Assembly: GCA_963995505.1 (NCBI GenBank)
Contig: OZ023196.1
Span: forward strand, 14,133,106-14,197,105
Source of the DNA: Hypericum androsaemum
Taxonomy: Eukaryota > Streptophyta > Magnoliopsida > Malpighiales > Hypericaceae
DNA: 64,000 nt
Direction: 5' to 3'
The notes beneath the pieces were generated by a model. It ran no database searches. It was not told the DNA's origin and saw nothing but the letters and a program-made list of their open reading frames with translations. Position 1 is the stretch's first letter; each line of letters starts with the position of its first letter. This document shows positions 22,592-34,027 of this stretch, piece by piece. The translations under genes and the position numbers were made by a program.

Positions 22592-23279
22592 TACTAAGAA
22601 AAGATCTTGGCCAACTCGGACAGTGCGAATAAGCCATTCCTTGTCATTCCTTTGTTGGATGGGCAAATATGCATGCACTTGTAACAGATTAATTGAATAA
22701 AGTTGGTTGGCTACTATTTATTATAAGTTATGATGTGTATATTTTCTACGAGTTCTTTTTGCATTATCTACTGTCCCCTTAAAAAAAACTCTATTTTTAT
22801 TTCGAGTGTCGTTATGCATTTACGAAAAATAATTGAAAGAACACGACTCGACTGCATGAAAAGAAAAATATTTTTTGAAAAAAATAACTCAGTAAGACCG
22901 TGAGACAAAAAAACTAATTGGGAATTACAAAAATTGTAAGTACAGGAAAGATATTGCAAAATTTTTAAAGAGGCGGAGTGGTATTTGATAATTTTTACCA
23001 ATAACCGTTATTGGTAATTCCGGAGGCAATAGCTGCAGATCCAAGAGATAGGCCTGGCTGTCGGAATTTGTCTCGGGAGTGGTGCCGTGCTTTGTAAAAT
23101 CAATGGTCTTTTACATACGGGCTACGGGCTAGACACAGGATTGAGTAGGGATTAAAGAAAATTTGTTACGGAGGCGATGTCATGCAGGCCTGGTACATGG
23201 TTCTTTACCTTTTGAAACCTGCAAATGATGAGCACTAATCGAGGCGTCGACTCGATCCCCTTTGCTTTTTCATGCAGGT
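22592..23279. other. Downstream of peptide copy A and duplication end
   Basis: The peptide 3' UTR is shared with block B up to about 22860, then similarity becomes patchy and ends at ACCGTTATTGG (about 23022). To the right the sequence is unique to this locus. Confidence 0.55.
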
Positions 23280-23408
23280 GATATGTGTGGTGGGACAGGG
23301 AAGTGGAAAGCTCTCAAAGTGCTAAAGATGTCTGATCGTTTCACAGAATGCCCCAATTGCTATCATATTCTCGATGAATGTTTTTCTTGTGCTGTTGGGT
23401 TTAGGTGA
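23280..23408 (+). pseudogene. Fragment of a DnaJ-type (BSD2-like) zinc-finger gene
   Basis: A 42-codon open stretch after an AG acceptor (TTTCATGCAG) reads [12 protein letters not shown]...FTECPNCYH...CFSC. This matches the CxxxGxG and CPNC elements of plant plastid DnaJ-type cysteine-rich proteins (BSD2/PSA2-like), where [13 protein letters not shown] is followed by [12 protein letters not shown]. The last knuckle is degenerate ([10 protein letters not shown]) and a stop follows. Upstream exons with the first CxxC pairs are not found in the preceding kilobase. It looks like an exon stranded beside the duplication breakpoint. It could be a functional last exon only if upstream exons lie elsewhere, which block A makes unlikely. 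Confidence 0.55.
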
Positions 23409-23857
23409 ATCATTCATCTCTGCTGCAAATGATGTTATCTTAATAGTTGCTTATACGGAGCTGCAGCTTAGCAACATGTTCTTTAGTCTCATGTATGCAT
23501 TTTCGGACAGGTCGAGGGAAGCTTTTGTGCCCTGTTTTGGCATCGCCATTGTGAGTGTCTAGATAACTTGCTTATAAAGCCAGACTAGACTATACCATAA
23601 GCATGTCATTCATCTTCTTGGTTAGTTTGTTCCACCTCGTCATTGCTCTTCTGTACAGGCAACAGATCAGATCAGAGAACCCTCGGCCAGAGGAAAAGAC
23701 TCTAATATTGGCAATTAGTCAAGGTAATAATGGTCACTTGGCCCATAAAGAATATACACACAACCTAACACCATTAGTCAATACTAGTAAAAGAGTATAA
23801 ACACTTGAAACGCCTAGCGCTGCGCTGAATGCTCTTCTCCACCTTCAGGTCCCTTGC
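23409..23857. other. Spacer before the PDK stop codon
   Basis: Two short frames here (23374-23562 and 23603-23800) have membrane-like stretches but match nothing I recognise. Part of the region is probably the PDK 3' UTR, read on the minus strand. Confidence 0.4.
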
Positions 23858-26003
23858 TCATGGAAGGGGTTCTTGTGAATCTCCCAATCGAGACAAATGC
23901 AGATAAGCATCGGTGCCTGCATCAAAGAACAAGAGTAGATAGAGTAACCATCATTAGAGACTGGCTAGGCACATTCTCAGGACAGGACAGGACACAGCTG
24001 AACTCTCTTTCCGTGAGCATATGATTTAGTTCCAATTGATGCACATCAAAAGAAAAGGATGATAAGATAGTCCTCAGCATGCATTGGAAGAGAAGAGAAT
24101 CCTCTTCCAGGAACCCACTAGGGCTTCCATCATCTAATTCACAAGAGCATAAAACATTTCAGACATTGGCCATGCATGGATGGATTGCTAAAAGCACATC
24201 TAATGCGGATGAAATTAGGATCCTGCACTCCACACCCCGATTCTTCGCACGTCAAGCTAACACCTATATATATATATTCCATTTCAACCATCGAATGTAG
24301 AAGAAACAGCCAGTAATAACTCACCATATCCTTCCATAGATATGATCTGCAGATCACCTCCAAAATACCGCGCATACAAACGGCTAATTGGAATTCCACA
24401 TCCATATCCGGCCATGGTTACTGCATCTCCTGTGCCAAGGTCGGTGTTGTCATCCAAAGGATTTTTGGCAGTACTGTAAAGATATGTGAATATTTTGGGA
24501 AGGCCACTCCTAGGAATGCCACCTCCCTCGTCGGAAACCTAGCATGATTTTAATACAAACCAGTCAAGAGCAAGTATTCAGAATAAAGCTGCCAAGAGGA
24601 AGATTCTTCCCGAGCTTTTAATTGCCACTGTTATTAAATGCAGTCACTTTTTTATGCATAAAGTGAGTCAAAAAAGGAAATGGCAATACCTTTATGGTAA
24701 CATCCTCAATTCCATCGGCAACGATAATTCGAACCGAGGGAGCAACTTTGTCAGAGTCCATATGACGCTCTTGCACGGCACGCAAGGAATTCTTGACCAG
24801 TTCAAACATCATAAGGTGCAAATGAGTGGGAACATAGCTGCAGGTAGCAGGGATGAGCAAAATTAGGCATACAAGGAGGCAGCACGTCAGGGTTAAGTGC
24901 GGGAAAGAGGGTGTTCTAGGTGAACAGAGCAAAGAAGCGAAAAGCCACGACTTACGGAAAGGTGAAACATGGATCGCCATAGATATTAACATCTGGAGCA
25001 CATCCGTACTCACGTAAGCATATGGAACGTGCATCTTCACTGGCATTATGTGCCACCTCAACAGGAGACATACGGGTGTTGATGTAACCAACGCAATGAG
25101 GAAGAGGGTTGGGATTGTGCAGCTCCACGTGCTGCCCTGCATATCATCCATCAAACATCAACCATCAAGAGCGGGGTGGGCCAAGCATAACAGAAAGGGA
25201 AGGAAGCAAAGGAACGAACCAATGAGCATACGGATGCCGATCCTAGACATGTAAAACCTGTCAAGGAACTGGTGAATCTCGAGGAGGTCCTCGTAGACGA
25301 TGTTAGGGTCCATGCCTTTCTTGAGCTGCTGAACGCCCAAAGCCATCATAGGGACGACATTGTTGTGGCGGACCTTGATGGCCTTGATCATCTGCATGAA
25401 GTCGTTCTCGTCATTGGAGTCCTTGATTTCGGGGAAGGACCTCAGGTCGCAGAAGGAGTCCAAGTACCAGTCTCGCACCTTTACAAAAACAAGCCATAAT
25501 CAAATCCCATATGGTATTATGCGGTGAGATCTAAAAATGAAACAACTTATAGAGCAGGAACAGTAAAGCATTCACCTTTTAATCACTTCAACAATTATTA
25601 TTATATTATATTAAAGAGAGAGAGAGATATAGATATGTGGCTGTGAGGGGAAAGGGTAAAGGGGATATCTTTATCTTTATCTAGAATTATCTAGAATTAT
25701 TATCGACGATGAAGAAGAAGGAGGAGGAAAAAGGGGGAAGAGTGAGTGAGTGACCTTGAGGACGGCGGGCTTGAAGGAGAGGCCGTAGGGGAGGGTCTGG
25801 AGCTCGAGGATGCGACGGGCGATGCGGATGGGGAGCTCCTTTTGGAGGAACTGGGCGGAGATGAGCAAGTTCCGCGGTGTGGGCCGAGACCCGAACTCCA
25901 TCATGTACCGAAGGCTCACCCCCGTCTGCTTCATGCTACCCCAACGCCCAACCTCCTCCGCCGCATCCACCCCCTTCTTCCGTATCCACCGAACCACCGC
26001 CAT
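23858..26003 (-). CDS. PDK: Mitochondrial pyruvate dehydrogenase (acetyl-transferring) kinase
   Basis: Six exons (minus): 25755-26003, 25220-25478, 24956-25136, 24690-24837, 24325-24538, 23858-23916; all introns are GT-AG and phases match, giving 369 residues, the usual plant length. It phosphorylates and inactivates the E1-alpha subunit of the mitochondrial pyruvate dehydrogenase complex, controlling carbon entry into the TCA cycle. The N-terminal BCDHK domain has WGSMKQTGVSLRYMMEFG and RHNNVVPMMALGV. The C-terminal GHKL ATPase has the N box E242-LVKN246, G1 box D282EGGG286 and G2 box G323YGCGIP. The end is SQEPLP. The G2 box has Cys326 where I expect Tyr. No copy exists in block B. A long-inverted-repeat transposon starts ~205 bp upstream of the ATG. 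Confidence 0.96.
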
Positions 26004-26032
26004 CCCCCCCTTTTTCCTTTTCTTTTCTCTTT

Positions 26033-26102
26033 ATTTATTTATTTATTATTATTATTATATTACTACTACTACTACTTTCTTTCTTTCTTTCTTTCTTTCT
26101 TA
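26033..26102 (-). repeat. Compound microsatellite in the PDK 5' region
   Basis: Adjacent short arrays of ATTT, ATT, ACT and CTTT units (plus strand) lie 30-100 bp before the PDK start codon, probably within its 5' UTR. Length changes here are likely between individuals. Confidence 0.8.
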
Positions 26103-26208
26103 TACGAGTCCTCCTCCTCCCTCCGCCGGCTACTCTGTAGAGTTGCGTGGATAAATCAACGGGCCATTGGATCGAGAAGCAATAGATGGGCGTTGTAATC
26201 ATTAACAT

Positions 26209-27294
26209 GGAAAAATTACTTTCAGGTCCTTCGAATTTGCTTAAATATACTCAAACGTTCTCCTTGTTTGCAAAATACACGCCGACGTTCCTCGTGTTTG
26301 ATGTTATTATACTTTCGGGTCCCTAGCTGACGCCAGCAACCTTTTTTTCCGTTTTTGTCATGAAAATGACTAAAATACTCTGTCTTCTCCAGTCACATAT
26401 CTCGTCGCCGGCCACCTCAAAATCAAGCTCACGCTCCTAAACTCACCGTCACCAAATCAAATCATGGGCAATTAAGGGTCTAACCCCTAGAGGCACCAAA
26501 ACCAGGGCGGCGTCGAGGCCCTCGGTAGTGCCGGCCTCCTCCTATCCTCGGCGACCTTGACCAGGGAGGCGTCGAGGCCCAAAGAGTCGTATGGTCCCCC
26601 TTATGTCTCCTTCTCCCTCCCTCAGGAGCCGCGAACTTAGTCCGGACCCTTCCCTTTCTCTGGTGCACTTCTGCAAGTGGATGAGGTCTGAGCTCGCCTT
26701 CCACGGCGTCACCTGCTTTGTCGCTGACCGACCTCGCCTTCTCCTACGACTTCCGCTGACCGGCCACATCCGGACATCTCTCTCTCTCTTGATTTTCTCT
26801 CTCTTTGCTTGTTTAGATCTTGGACTCCATCAGTGACTTTGATCTTGTCGGCGAGGGTGGTACTGATCTGTTGATTACGGAAGTCGAGCACTTGAGGAAT
26901 TCCATCGGTGACTTCGATCTGTTGACTCGAAGGAGCCGACAACGGGCAAGGAGCAAGTGGGTTTTCTTGGTTTTTCACGAGGAATTCCAAAACCAAGAAA
27001 TTCCAAACAAGGATCGATTTGATGTTGGGCGCGGTTGGGAGAAGTTGAAGTTGCAGGTTTGAGAGCCTAGGCCTCGAACTGGAGATGAGGTAGGAGATGA
27101 CCGGTGACTTCATTTTTTTATTCCAAGGGTATGATAGTCTTTTCAAAGACAAAAATGGAAAAAAACTGTTAACGTGCGACAGGGACCCAAAGTATAATAA
27201 AATCAAATACGAAGGACGTCGGCGTGTATTTTATAAATAGGGAGACTTTTGAATATATTTAAATAAATTTGAGGGATTTGAGAGTAGTTTTCCC
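26209..27294. mobile_element. Long-TIR non-autonomous transposon in the PDK promoter
   Basis: Inverted arms of about 120-130 bp: the left contains AAAATACACGCCGACGTTC and GTTATTATACTTTCGGGTCC, and the right, reversed, contains AAAATACACGCCGACGTCC and TTTATTATACTTTGGGTCC. The interior (about 26340-27170) is GC-richer and contains a CTCTCTCTCT leader-like tract, suggesting captured gene sequence (a ~20-bp GGCGTCGAGGCC motif is repeated near 26510 and 26570). No transposase. No clear target duplication was found. Mutator-like identity is inferred from the long arms. Confidence 0.75.
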
Positions 27295-28366
27295 TTCTGT
27301 CTGTCGAAGTAGCTGTCGTCGTCCTATAAAACAAAAAGATAATAAACAGCCGCCAACTGATCAATCCATTTGGATTATTTATTTATTTATCAGTAATGGG
27401 ACGAATCCGAATGGATATTATCGCCGTTCGGTTCCAATGTCACCAACTAAAATCATTTTTGTCTGCGACTAATACAACCTTAACTTCCCTTCTTTCTTTT
27501 TTTAGGGTAACTTCCCTGTTAGTATACTCGTAACACACATACTTAATAATCAGTAATCTGTGAGGCACATACGGATGGCAATTCAAGGTCTGCCTGGATC
27601 TGTACCGAAGGATCCAGGTCCGTTGACTTTCACCGAATCTATACCCAAATCTTCAACCACCTTACAATTCCAAAAATCGTCTGATCCAAGTAGCCCAAAC
27701 CAGGACAAAGAAGCAGCCCACTCCAGGAGCCCAAAAGCCATCTGTATACTGGGCCAGCAAAACACCGTAAGAGGCCATGTCCTCCTCCGTGCTCCACCTG
27801 CATCTCCTCCAATCCTCGAAGTTGTGATCCAAAACTTCCATCCATCCATCTTCCTCGCCAAGAAGCCGCGGTGTCTCTGTCGATAGCCTTCTTCCCATCC
27901 ATCTTCCTCGCCAATTCGAAATTTGGCCAAGGTAAGGCTTAATCTTTGTGAGAGAATATAGTCCTTGCAGGCTTAATCTTTCTGTCTGGTCCGGTATAAA
28001 ATTTTTATTTAAAAAAAGTGAACGAGAGAGATTGGGAAAATGTGCAGGATGGAGTGTTGCATTTTTTTTTTTTTGGAAATGGGGGAGTTGTTAATTGCTA
28101 TTGAGTCCGAGAGGATGGGGAACCCATGAGAGTTTTTTTTTTAAATCTCAATATTCCCAGTCGACGACTTTCCGACTATATATTTAGAGAGGTCGTATTG
28201 GATACTACTACTAATAAAATGAGCAGCACAATATGGAATATGTTGAAAGTAATTGATTTGGGGAGACGCGTGTTTTTCAAATTTTTCAAGTGGAGGTTGG
28301 ATTGACTGCTACTGCCTCTATTAGGCTTGTCAGCACATGATGCCTAAAATCTATACCTCTAATGGA
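27295..28366. other. Spacer between two transposons
   Basis: No gene is supported. The frames at 27560-27930 are overlapping shadows in a GC-richer patch containing a repeated CTTCCATCCATCTTCCTCGCCA motif (about 27837 and 27894). The patch near 27575-27660 resembles transposon end sequence seen at 880-1030. Two homopolymer T runs occur near 28060 and 28130. Confidence 0.45.
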
Positions 28367-29543
28367 GAGTTTTTCCTCTGCAAAATATTACGGATTTAAT
28401 TGCGAATATGGCGTCGATATTTTTTTATTACAGATTCGGTGTCCACGTAGGACTACCGATAAAAAATTCGTATGTTGGACCAAGATACGGGTTTTTTACT
28501 AGTATTCAACCAACATACAGATTTTTAACCGGTATTCATCATACTGGTTTTTTTACCGATATTTTTCAAGATACCGGTTAAAAATCTGTATATTGGTCAA
28601 ATATGACAAAAAATGCGCCCAACCTTGTTGGCTGAACACTCTTCCTCTTATCCTAATGGGCATGGGTTCGAATACTTTCTTTGACAATGTTAATTGCCAT
28701 TTTTTTACTACCTAAAAATATATTATATAAATAAATAAATTTGTAATAATTTAACAATGAAATTGAGGTAGTCAAGTTGGTATAAGATACTACTTCAAAT
28801 AAAAGGTCATGGATTCAATTCTTGAACTTGATTTTTTTGCAATTTCGTTTCACTAATTTACCAATGTTTATGTAAATTTTTTTATAAATATCAAGAATCT
28901 ACATACTCATCATTTTAATATAAAACTTTGGACTGTGTATTAATATTATAACAATATTTTACTCTTTTAATTGTCAAAATCACAATGTTAAAAAATGTAT
29001 GCTCATCAAAGAAAAATGTATGTTCAAATATTTCTTGATATCACTTTTTATCTATTATAATTAAGATAAATTAGTGATTACTATTAGTGAAACAAAATTA
29101 AAAAAATTGATAATATCTTTTATCTATATAGTTAAGGTAAATCCAGTGAAACAAAATTACAAAAAAAATCAAATTCAAGAATTGAACCCATGACTTTTTA
29201 TTTGAAGTAGTACATATTGTCAAAGATAGGATTCGAACCCGCATCTATTGGGATAAGAGGAAGGGTGTTTGGCCGAAAAAGTTGAGCGCATTTTTTGTCA
29301 TATTTGACCAAATACGAGTTTTTAACCGGTATCTTGGAAAAATACCGAAAAAAATATGTATGATGGATACCGGTTAAAACCCCGTATGTTGGCTGAATAT
29401 CGGTAAAAAAAATCTGTATCTTGGTCCAACATACGGGTTTTTTATCGGCACTCCTACGCGGACACCGAATCCGTAATAAAAAAAATTTTGACGCCATATT
29501 CGCAATTAAATCCGCACAGTAACACCTTGTAGAGAAAAAACCC
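28367..29543. mobile_element. Mutator-like foldback element with ~450-bp arms
   Basis: An 8-bp duplication CTAATGGA (28359-28366 and 29544-29551; 9 bp allowing one mismatch) flanks the element. The ends, GAGTTTTTCCTCTGC and reversed GGGTTTTTTCTCTAC, lead into long inverted arms that share GATTTAATTGCGAATATGGC and TACCGGTTAAAAA-type words. The unpaired centre is AT-rich. No coding sequence. Arms, termini and duplication length suggest a Mutator-like element. The 38795-41280 element has similar inner arm words, so the two may be related. Confidence 0.85.
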
Positions 29544-29814
29544 CTAATGGATCCTCTTCCACTTAAAACAAAAACCCATAAAAAAAATTATTCTTCTTCT
29601 TTTCCAAAACTCACCCCCTACTACATAAAGCAAAAACCTACAAAAACTCTTTCTTCTCCCAACCGAACACCACCATATTCCCCATGAATTGTACTATCTC
29701 CCTTTATTTCACAAGTCTCTAGTTAGTAGTTTGGTTTCATTTAATGATTTTACTAGGCATTTCAACGAGGCAACACACCCACATTAACTAAAATTGATTA
29801 TCTAGCAAGGTATA

Positions 29815-29990
29815 CTATTTTTTGTTGCATATGTGCCATTGTTTATCGCATGATGTACTATTTTTCGCTACATAGTGTACCGTTGTTTGCTACATGGTAT
29901 TGCCAACTTACACCTTAACTAAAATTGATACAATAGCAATATGTACTATTGTTTACCGCATGATGTACCATTGTTCATCGATGCACCATG
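29815..29990. repeat. Degenerate short tandem repeats
   Basis: Several imperfect units of roughly 25-30 bp containing GCATGATGTACCATTGTT-like words occur in a row. Units are too diverged to fix a period by eye. Confidence 0.5.
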
Positions 29991-31234
29991 CTTAAAATAC
30001 AAAATTTTAAAATTGCCCCTGTATAATCTCTTATATTACAAGTCTGTCATCGCGTGAACGGGCCCGGTTAATGTTGTCCTGACCATACGGCTTGGGGTAC
30101 AGTAGCATTGAATCCAACCTGGATAGATGGGATCACACGGGGATTGGATTTGGTCCTAGATGTGTAAAATGTGCCAGGACCAATCTGGATAAAATGAGAA
30201 CCATTAGATTAGATTTTTAAATTATGTGTAAGATCTGATGGCCAATATTAAAACGGGTATTATTGTCTTTTTCCTCTCCCTCTCTCTCAATCTCCAACCC
30301 TAAACACCCTCTTCTATATTTCTCTCTCTTCTCTCTTCGATCTCTGCCAATCCAGAGACGCCGGTGCCATTCGTATCCCTTGAAGACAGCTCTCTACTCC
30401 ACCCACGCCACCCACACCTCCATCGGGGCCCGTGGTGTGTGACAAGAGGAGGGTGACGAGGGAGCTTCGATCGACGACCAAAAATTAAGGGCGGTGGTCT
30501 AAGCAACCACCTGGAAGGTTCCAAGCGGGCAAATGGCATCGGATCTACGACCAACCTTGCCACATCTACACCAGACTGAGTTAGATCTTCCTCTGCGGCT
30601 TTCCGATCACCCCCGTCGTCGGCAAGCAACTCATCTTCATTGACGAGTCTGGGATCTACCCTTTCCTTGCCGATACAAGTGAACTTCCACCTCCGATACT
30701 TTCATCCTCATCGATCGCCTGGTCACCATCTATGGTGGGTCGGATTTGGCACTCTAATCGGGTTTGTCAATTTTTTTATTTTCGATCAGGTCTGCACCGC
30801 CTGGTCACCGTCTGTGGTGGGTCAGATTTGACGCTTTGGTCGAGTGATTAGGTTAGGATTTTACTCTGCAATTTTATGTTGATCTATGGCTGATTCGGCT
30901 ATTATAAGTCTCATTATTTTGGTTGCAATTGGAAGATAAATAAATTATTAAGAATTGGCAAATAAGTCTCATTATTTGGGTTTCTGGTGTTGCTACAATT
31001 TTTAGATGTAACTTTTATCTGGTGCTTTGGTATTGTATTTCAGGTGATTTGATCAAAGAAATTTGGTTGCGGGACCATTGAACTGGAAATTATTTATTGA
31101 ATTTTTAAAAATTTTAAAGAATTTTTAGATGAATGTTTCTCCTTGGTATCAAAGCTGTGCTTGAGCTGTTTCGTCGATATTGTATGTGTGCAACCGATGT
31201 TCGACGTGACCGGACTTATTTGTTTGTTAATCAG
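29991..31234. other. Spacer, possibly part of a repeat-bearing transposon
   Basis: No gene is supported. The GC-rich frame at 30300-30629 (minus) lacks recognisable domains. The words AGATCTGATGGCC with AT-rich flank (about 30231) have an inverted counterpart near 61287, next to another minisatellite, which hints that 30060-32330 and 60060-61330 are members of one non-autonomous family. Confidence 0.4.
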
Positions 31235-32110
31235 GCTTGTTTTTAGGTTATATCAAATGGTATATCCGGTTATATCAACTGGTATATCTGGTTATATTAA
31301 ATATATACCCGATTATATTAAATAGTTTGTTCTATTATGATCAAATGGTTTGCACTAATATGATAAAATAGTTTGTTCTGTTATGTTCGAATAGTTTACG
31401 TTGTTACGATAAAATAGTTTGTTATGTCATGATAAAATAGTTTGTTTTATTAGGATCAAATAGTTTGCACTAGTATGTTAAATTAGTTTATTCTATTATG
31501 ATCAAATGGTTTGCACAAATATGATAAAATAATATGTTTTGTTATGTTCGAATAATTTACATTGTTATGATAAAATGGTTTGTTATGTCATGAAAAAATA
31601 GTTTGTCCAGTACGTCATGTTACATCAAATGGTACGCAGGTTATGTTAAATGGTACGCCCGGTCATATAAAATAGTTTGTCTCGTATGGCCAGTTACATC
31701 GAATGGTATGTCCGATTATTAAATAATTAATTAAATTATATCGACTGTTATGTCCGATTATATTAAATGGTGTAACTTGTTATATTAAATGGTATACCCG
31801 ATTATATCAAATGGTATTCTCAAATATAACAATGATATGACCGATTATAATAAGAAAGTTAAATAATTAATTAAATTATATATCGAATGATATGTTCGGT
31901 TATATCAAATGGTATGTTCAGTTATATCAAATGGTATAATCAATTATATCGAATGATGTGTACGGTTATTAAATAATTAATTATATTATATATCGAATGG
32001 TATTTCCGATTATATTAAATAGTATATCCGGTTATATTAAATAATATGTCTAATTATGTCAAATTGTATTCTCAATTATATCGAATGATGTGTCCGATTA
32101 TTTATTATCG
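31235..32110 (+). repeat. Degenerate ~21-22-bp minisatellite
   Basis: About 40 imperfect units of a sequence centred on TTATATCAAATGGTATGTCC run for roughly 870 bp. Variants alternate between ATCAAATGGT and ATAAAATAGT forms, and longer sub-blocks are repeated, which suggests several rounds of expansion. Confidence 0.85.
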
Positions 32111-34027
32111 ATTATCTATTTTAAAAAAATAAAGTCAAAGTAAAAAAAATTAAAGTGAAAAAAGCCACCCTAATTCCCCTTTCCAAGGAAAAAAATTAAA
32201 GACCCTTCTTCACCTCCCACCGCGTCCCATTTTTTTTTAATCTTTTTCCCAATTTACCCTTACCAGGACCCTACTAGAAACGCTCTTCCAGGCCTGAATC
32301 CTGCCCCGGATCACACGTGGTGGTATCAATAAGAAAAAAGATTTCCTGGAATTGTGAGCTCGATAATCAAGATATTTTTCTTATTTTTATTAATGAGTGT
32401 CTTTATCCTTATAAAGAAATGTCTCCCCGGGTTATTTTTTCTACAATCAAGAATATCATTTATTACAATTATAATTTCAATTATTTAATTATGGTACTAA
32501 TAAACGCTAGTGGTAACACTACGCACAATCCATTTTTGTGTTGTCCAGTTGGATACTAGGCCATGGGCATCACCCAATCCCGCCCTCATTTAGAGATGTC
32601 TCTCTAATAATATTTTACATTCGTAATTGAATCCAATACGAGTTCAAATCTCTTACAATTTGGGCTAAATCATATTGGTGGAGCTTCAGAGGAGGAAAGA
32701 GAGAATGTGTGTAATAAATAGGATTAAATATATTTTAGTACCACGTGCTATTGAAAATGGACACATAAGATCTTGAGTTAGAGAAACACACAAAATTTCT
32801 TGAGTTTTCTAAAATATTAAAGTTATCCTATTAAACGTCTATTATACCTTATGTTTCATTCTCTCATTCCCTCCTTATGTTTCATTCTCTCATTCCCTCT
32901 CTATTCCTCACTGATACTTTGTGTTTTTCATGGTTTTCAAAAATCACCGAAGTCTACTCGAGATTTATCTCGTCCACTAGGTAGATTGGTCCGATCGGTT
33001 GGACTACTGATCGAACCAAAGAAATTTTAATTAGAAAATGAAATTATTTATTATATTTGGTATTAAAAAATAGCAAATAGTTAGCAATATTATCTACTTT
33101 TATTAAATATTATAATGTATAAGCACGAAAATCATAATTTATCAACTTTTAAATTTGGGAAAAGTCGACTTTGGTATTGTATTGCAAAAAATTATTTAAA
33201 TATCATGTGGTTTAAAACTCATCAATTGAGTTAAACTTATTCTAATTAAAATTAATTAGAGACTCGCCGACCACCTGAACGAACCATATCAATTTTCGCT
33301 GATGATATGACTCCAACATAAGAGAGAGGCTCTATCCTTTAATGGGAAGGGAAGTGAGAAATAAAAAAGGCCAAAGAGTTCAAAAAGGTGACTTGGAAAG
33401 TTCCTTTCTAGTGCCCCGTGGAAATATATTTAAAATACGTGCGCTTCCCAAACTTTCACCCTTCCCCATTTCTAAAATAATGTCCTGGTATAATCGCGGG
33501 TGTCCATGGTTTTAAATATACATTTAAAATCTGTAAATAACTTTTGTCACTATAAAGTGTCATCTCCGTGCCCCATTGAACTATTTAAACTAATTAAAAT
33601 ACCCACGCTTCCCATTCTTTACTCGTGAACTATTTAAAATAGAGCAAAAGATAATTTGGTTCCCATTTTTCCATAGTTAATTATTGCCTATTGTATGATC
33701 CATTCATAAAGAATTGTCCATTCCCATTCCTTTTCTCTTTCGGTTCATTTGTTTTGATTAGTTGGACCAAAATGTTTGTCGTTGATTAGTTGGCAGTTTA
33801 GTTAATATATTGATCGATAATGCATTTTGCAAAAAACGGTCAAAAAATATGTTGGAGAATTATATTATTTTATAACCAAGTATGGAGGTTGGCACGTTTC
33901 AAAGGTGGGTCAGCAATGTCCGAATATATTAATTAAAGAAGAATGTAATTATTAAAATAAGTTGGTTAAATATATGTAGCAGTTTCCGGAGCCAATCTCA
34001 TTCCCATCAAGACAGAAATTTGCTGCA
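32111..34027. other. AT-rich spacer upstream of the receptor-kinase pseudogene
   Basis: No gene is seen. A ~26-bp unit (CTTATGTTTCATTCTCTCAT...) is directly duplicated at about 32851-32902. The 32733 stretch (TTTTAGTACCACGTG) resembles the end of the 1121-1760 element. The 32930-33010 stretch (GGTCCGATCGGTTGGACTAC) resembles the inner end of the 1834-2443 element. Confidence 0.5.

Larger units (their letters stand above)
3018..23022. repeat. Segmental duplication, block A
   Basis: This block is collinear, in direct orientation, with 42509-55628. Shared landmarks in order are the GGAAGATCATTAGCC start, the ACACCGGAGCAGTGAAATCG stretch (about 3207 and 42719), the SAUR genes, the long spacer with the same AT-rich words, the nine-exon pseudouridine synthase, and the divergent secreted-peptide gene. 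Similarity ends near ACCGTTATTGG (about 23022 and 55628). By eye the last synthase exon is roughly 96-97% identical between blocks. Block A is about 7 kb longer mainly because of the insertions at 3371, 4848, 5857, 6707, 8474, 13873 and 16710. Confidence 0.93.

Noticed and set aside
22768..23001. 77-codon minus-strand frame downstream of peptide copy A
   Set aside because: It is AT-rich, spans the fading edge of the duplication, and has no domain or conserved counterpart.
25746..26198. Plus-strand frames of 150, 114 and 87 codons over PDK exon 1
   Set aside because: They are antisense shadows of PDK exon 1 and of the neighbouring microsatellites.
30300..30629. 109-codon GC-richer minus-strand frame
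   Set aside because: No recognisable domain, and it lies in a repeat-associated patch; GC content alone explains the open stretch.
31235..32110. Possible CRISPR-like array
   Set aside because: Units are contiguous and degenerate with no unique spacers, in a plant genome; it is a minisatellite.
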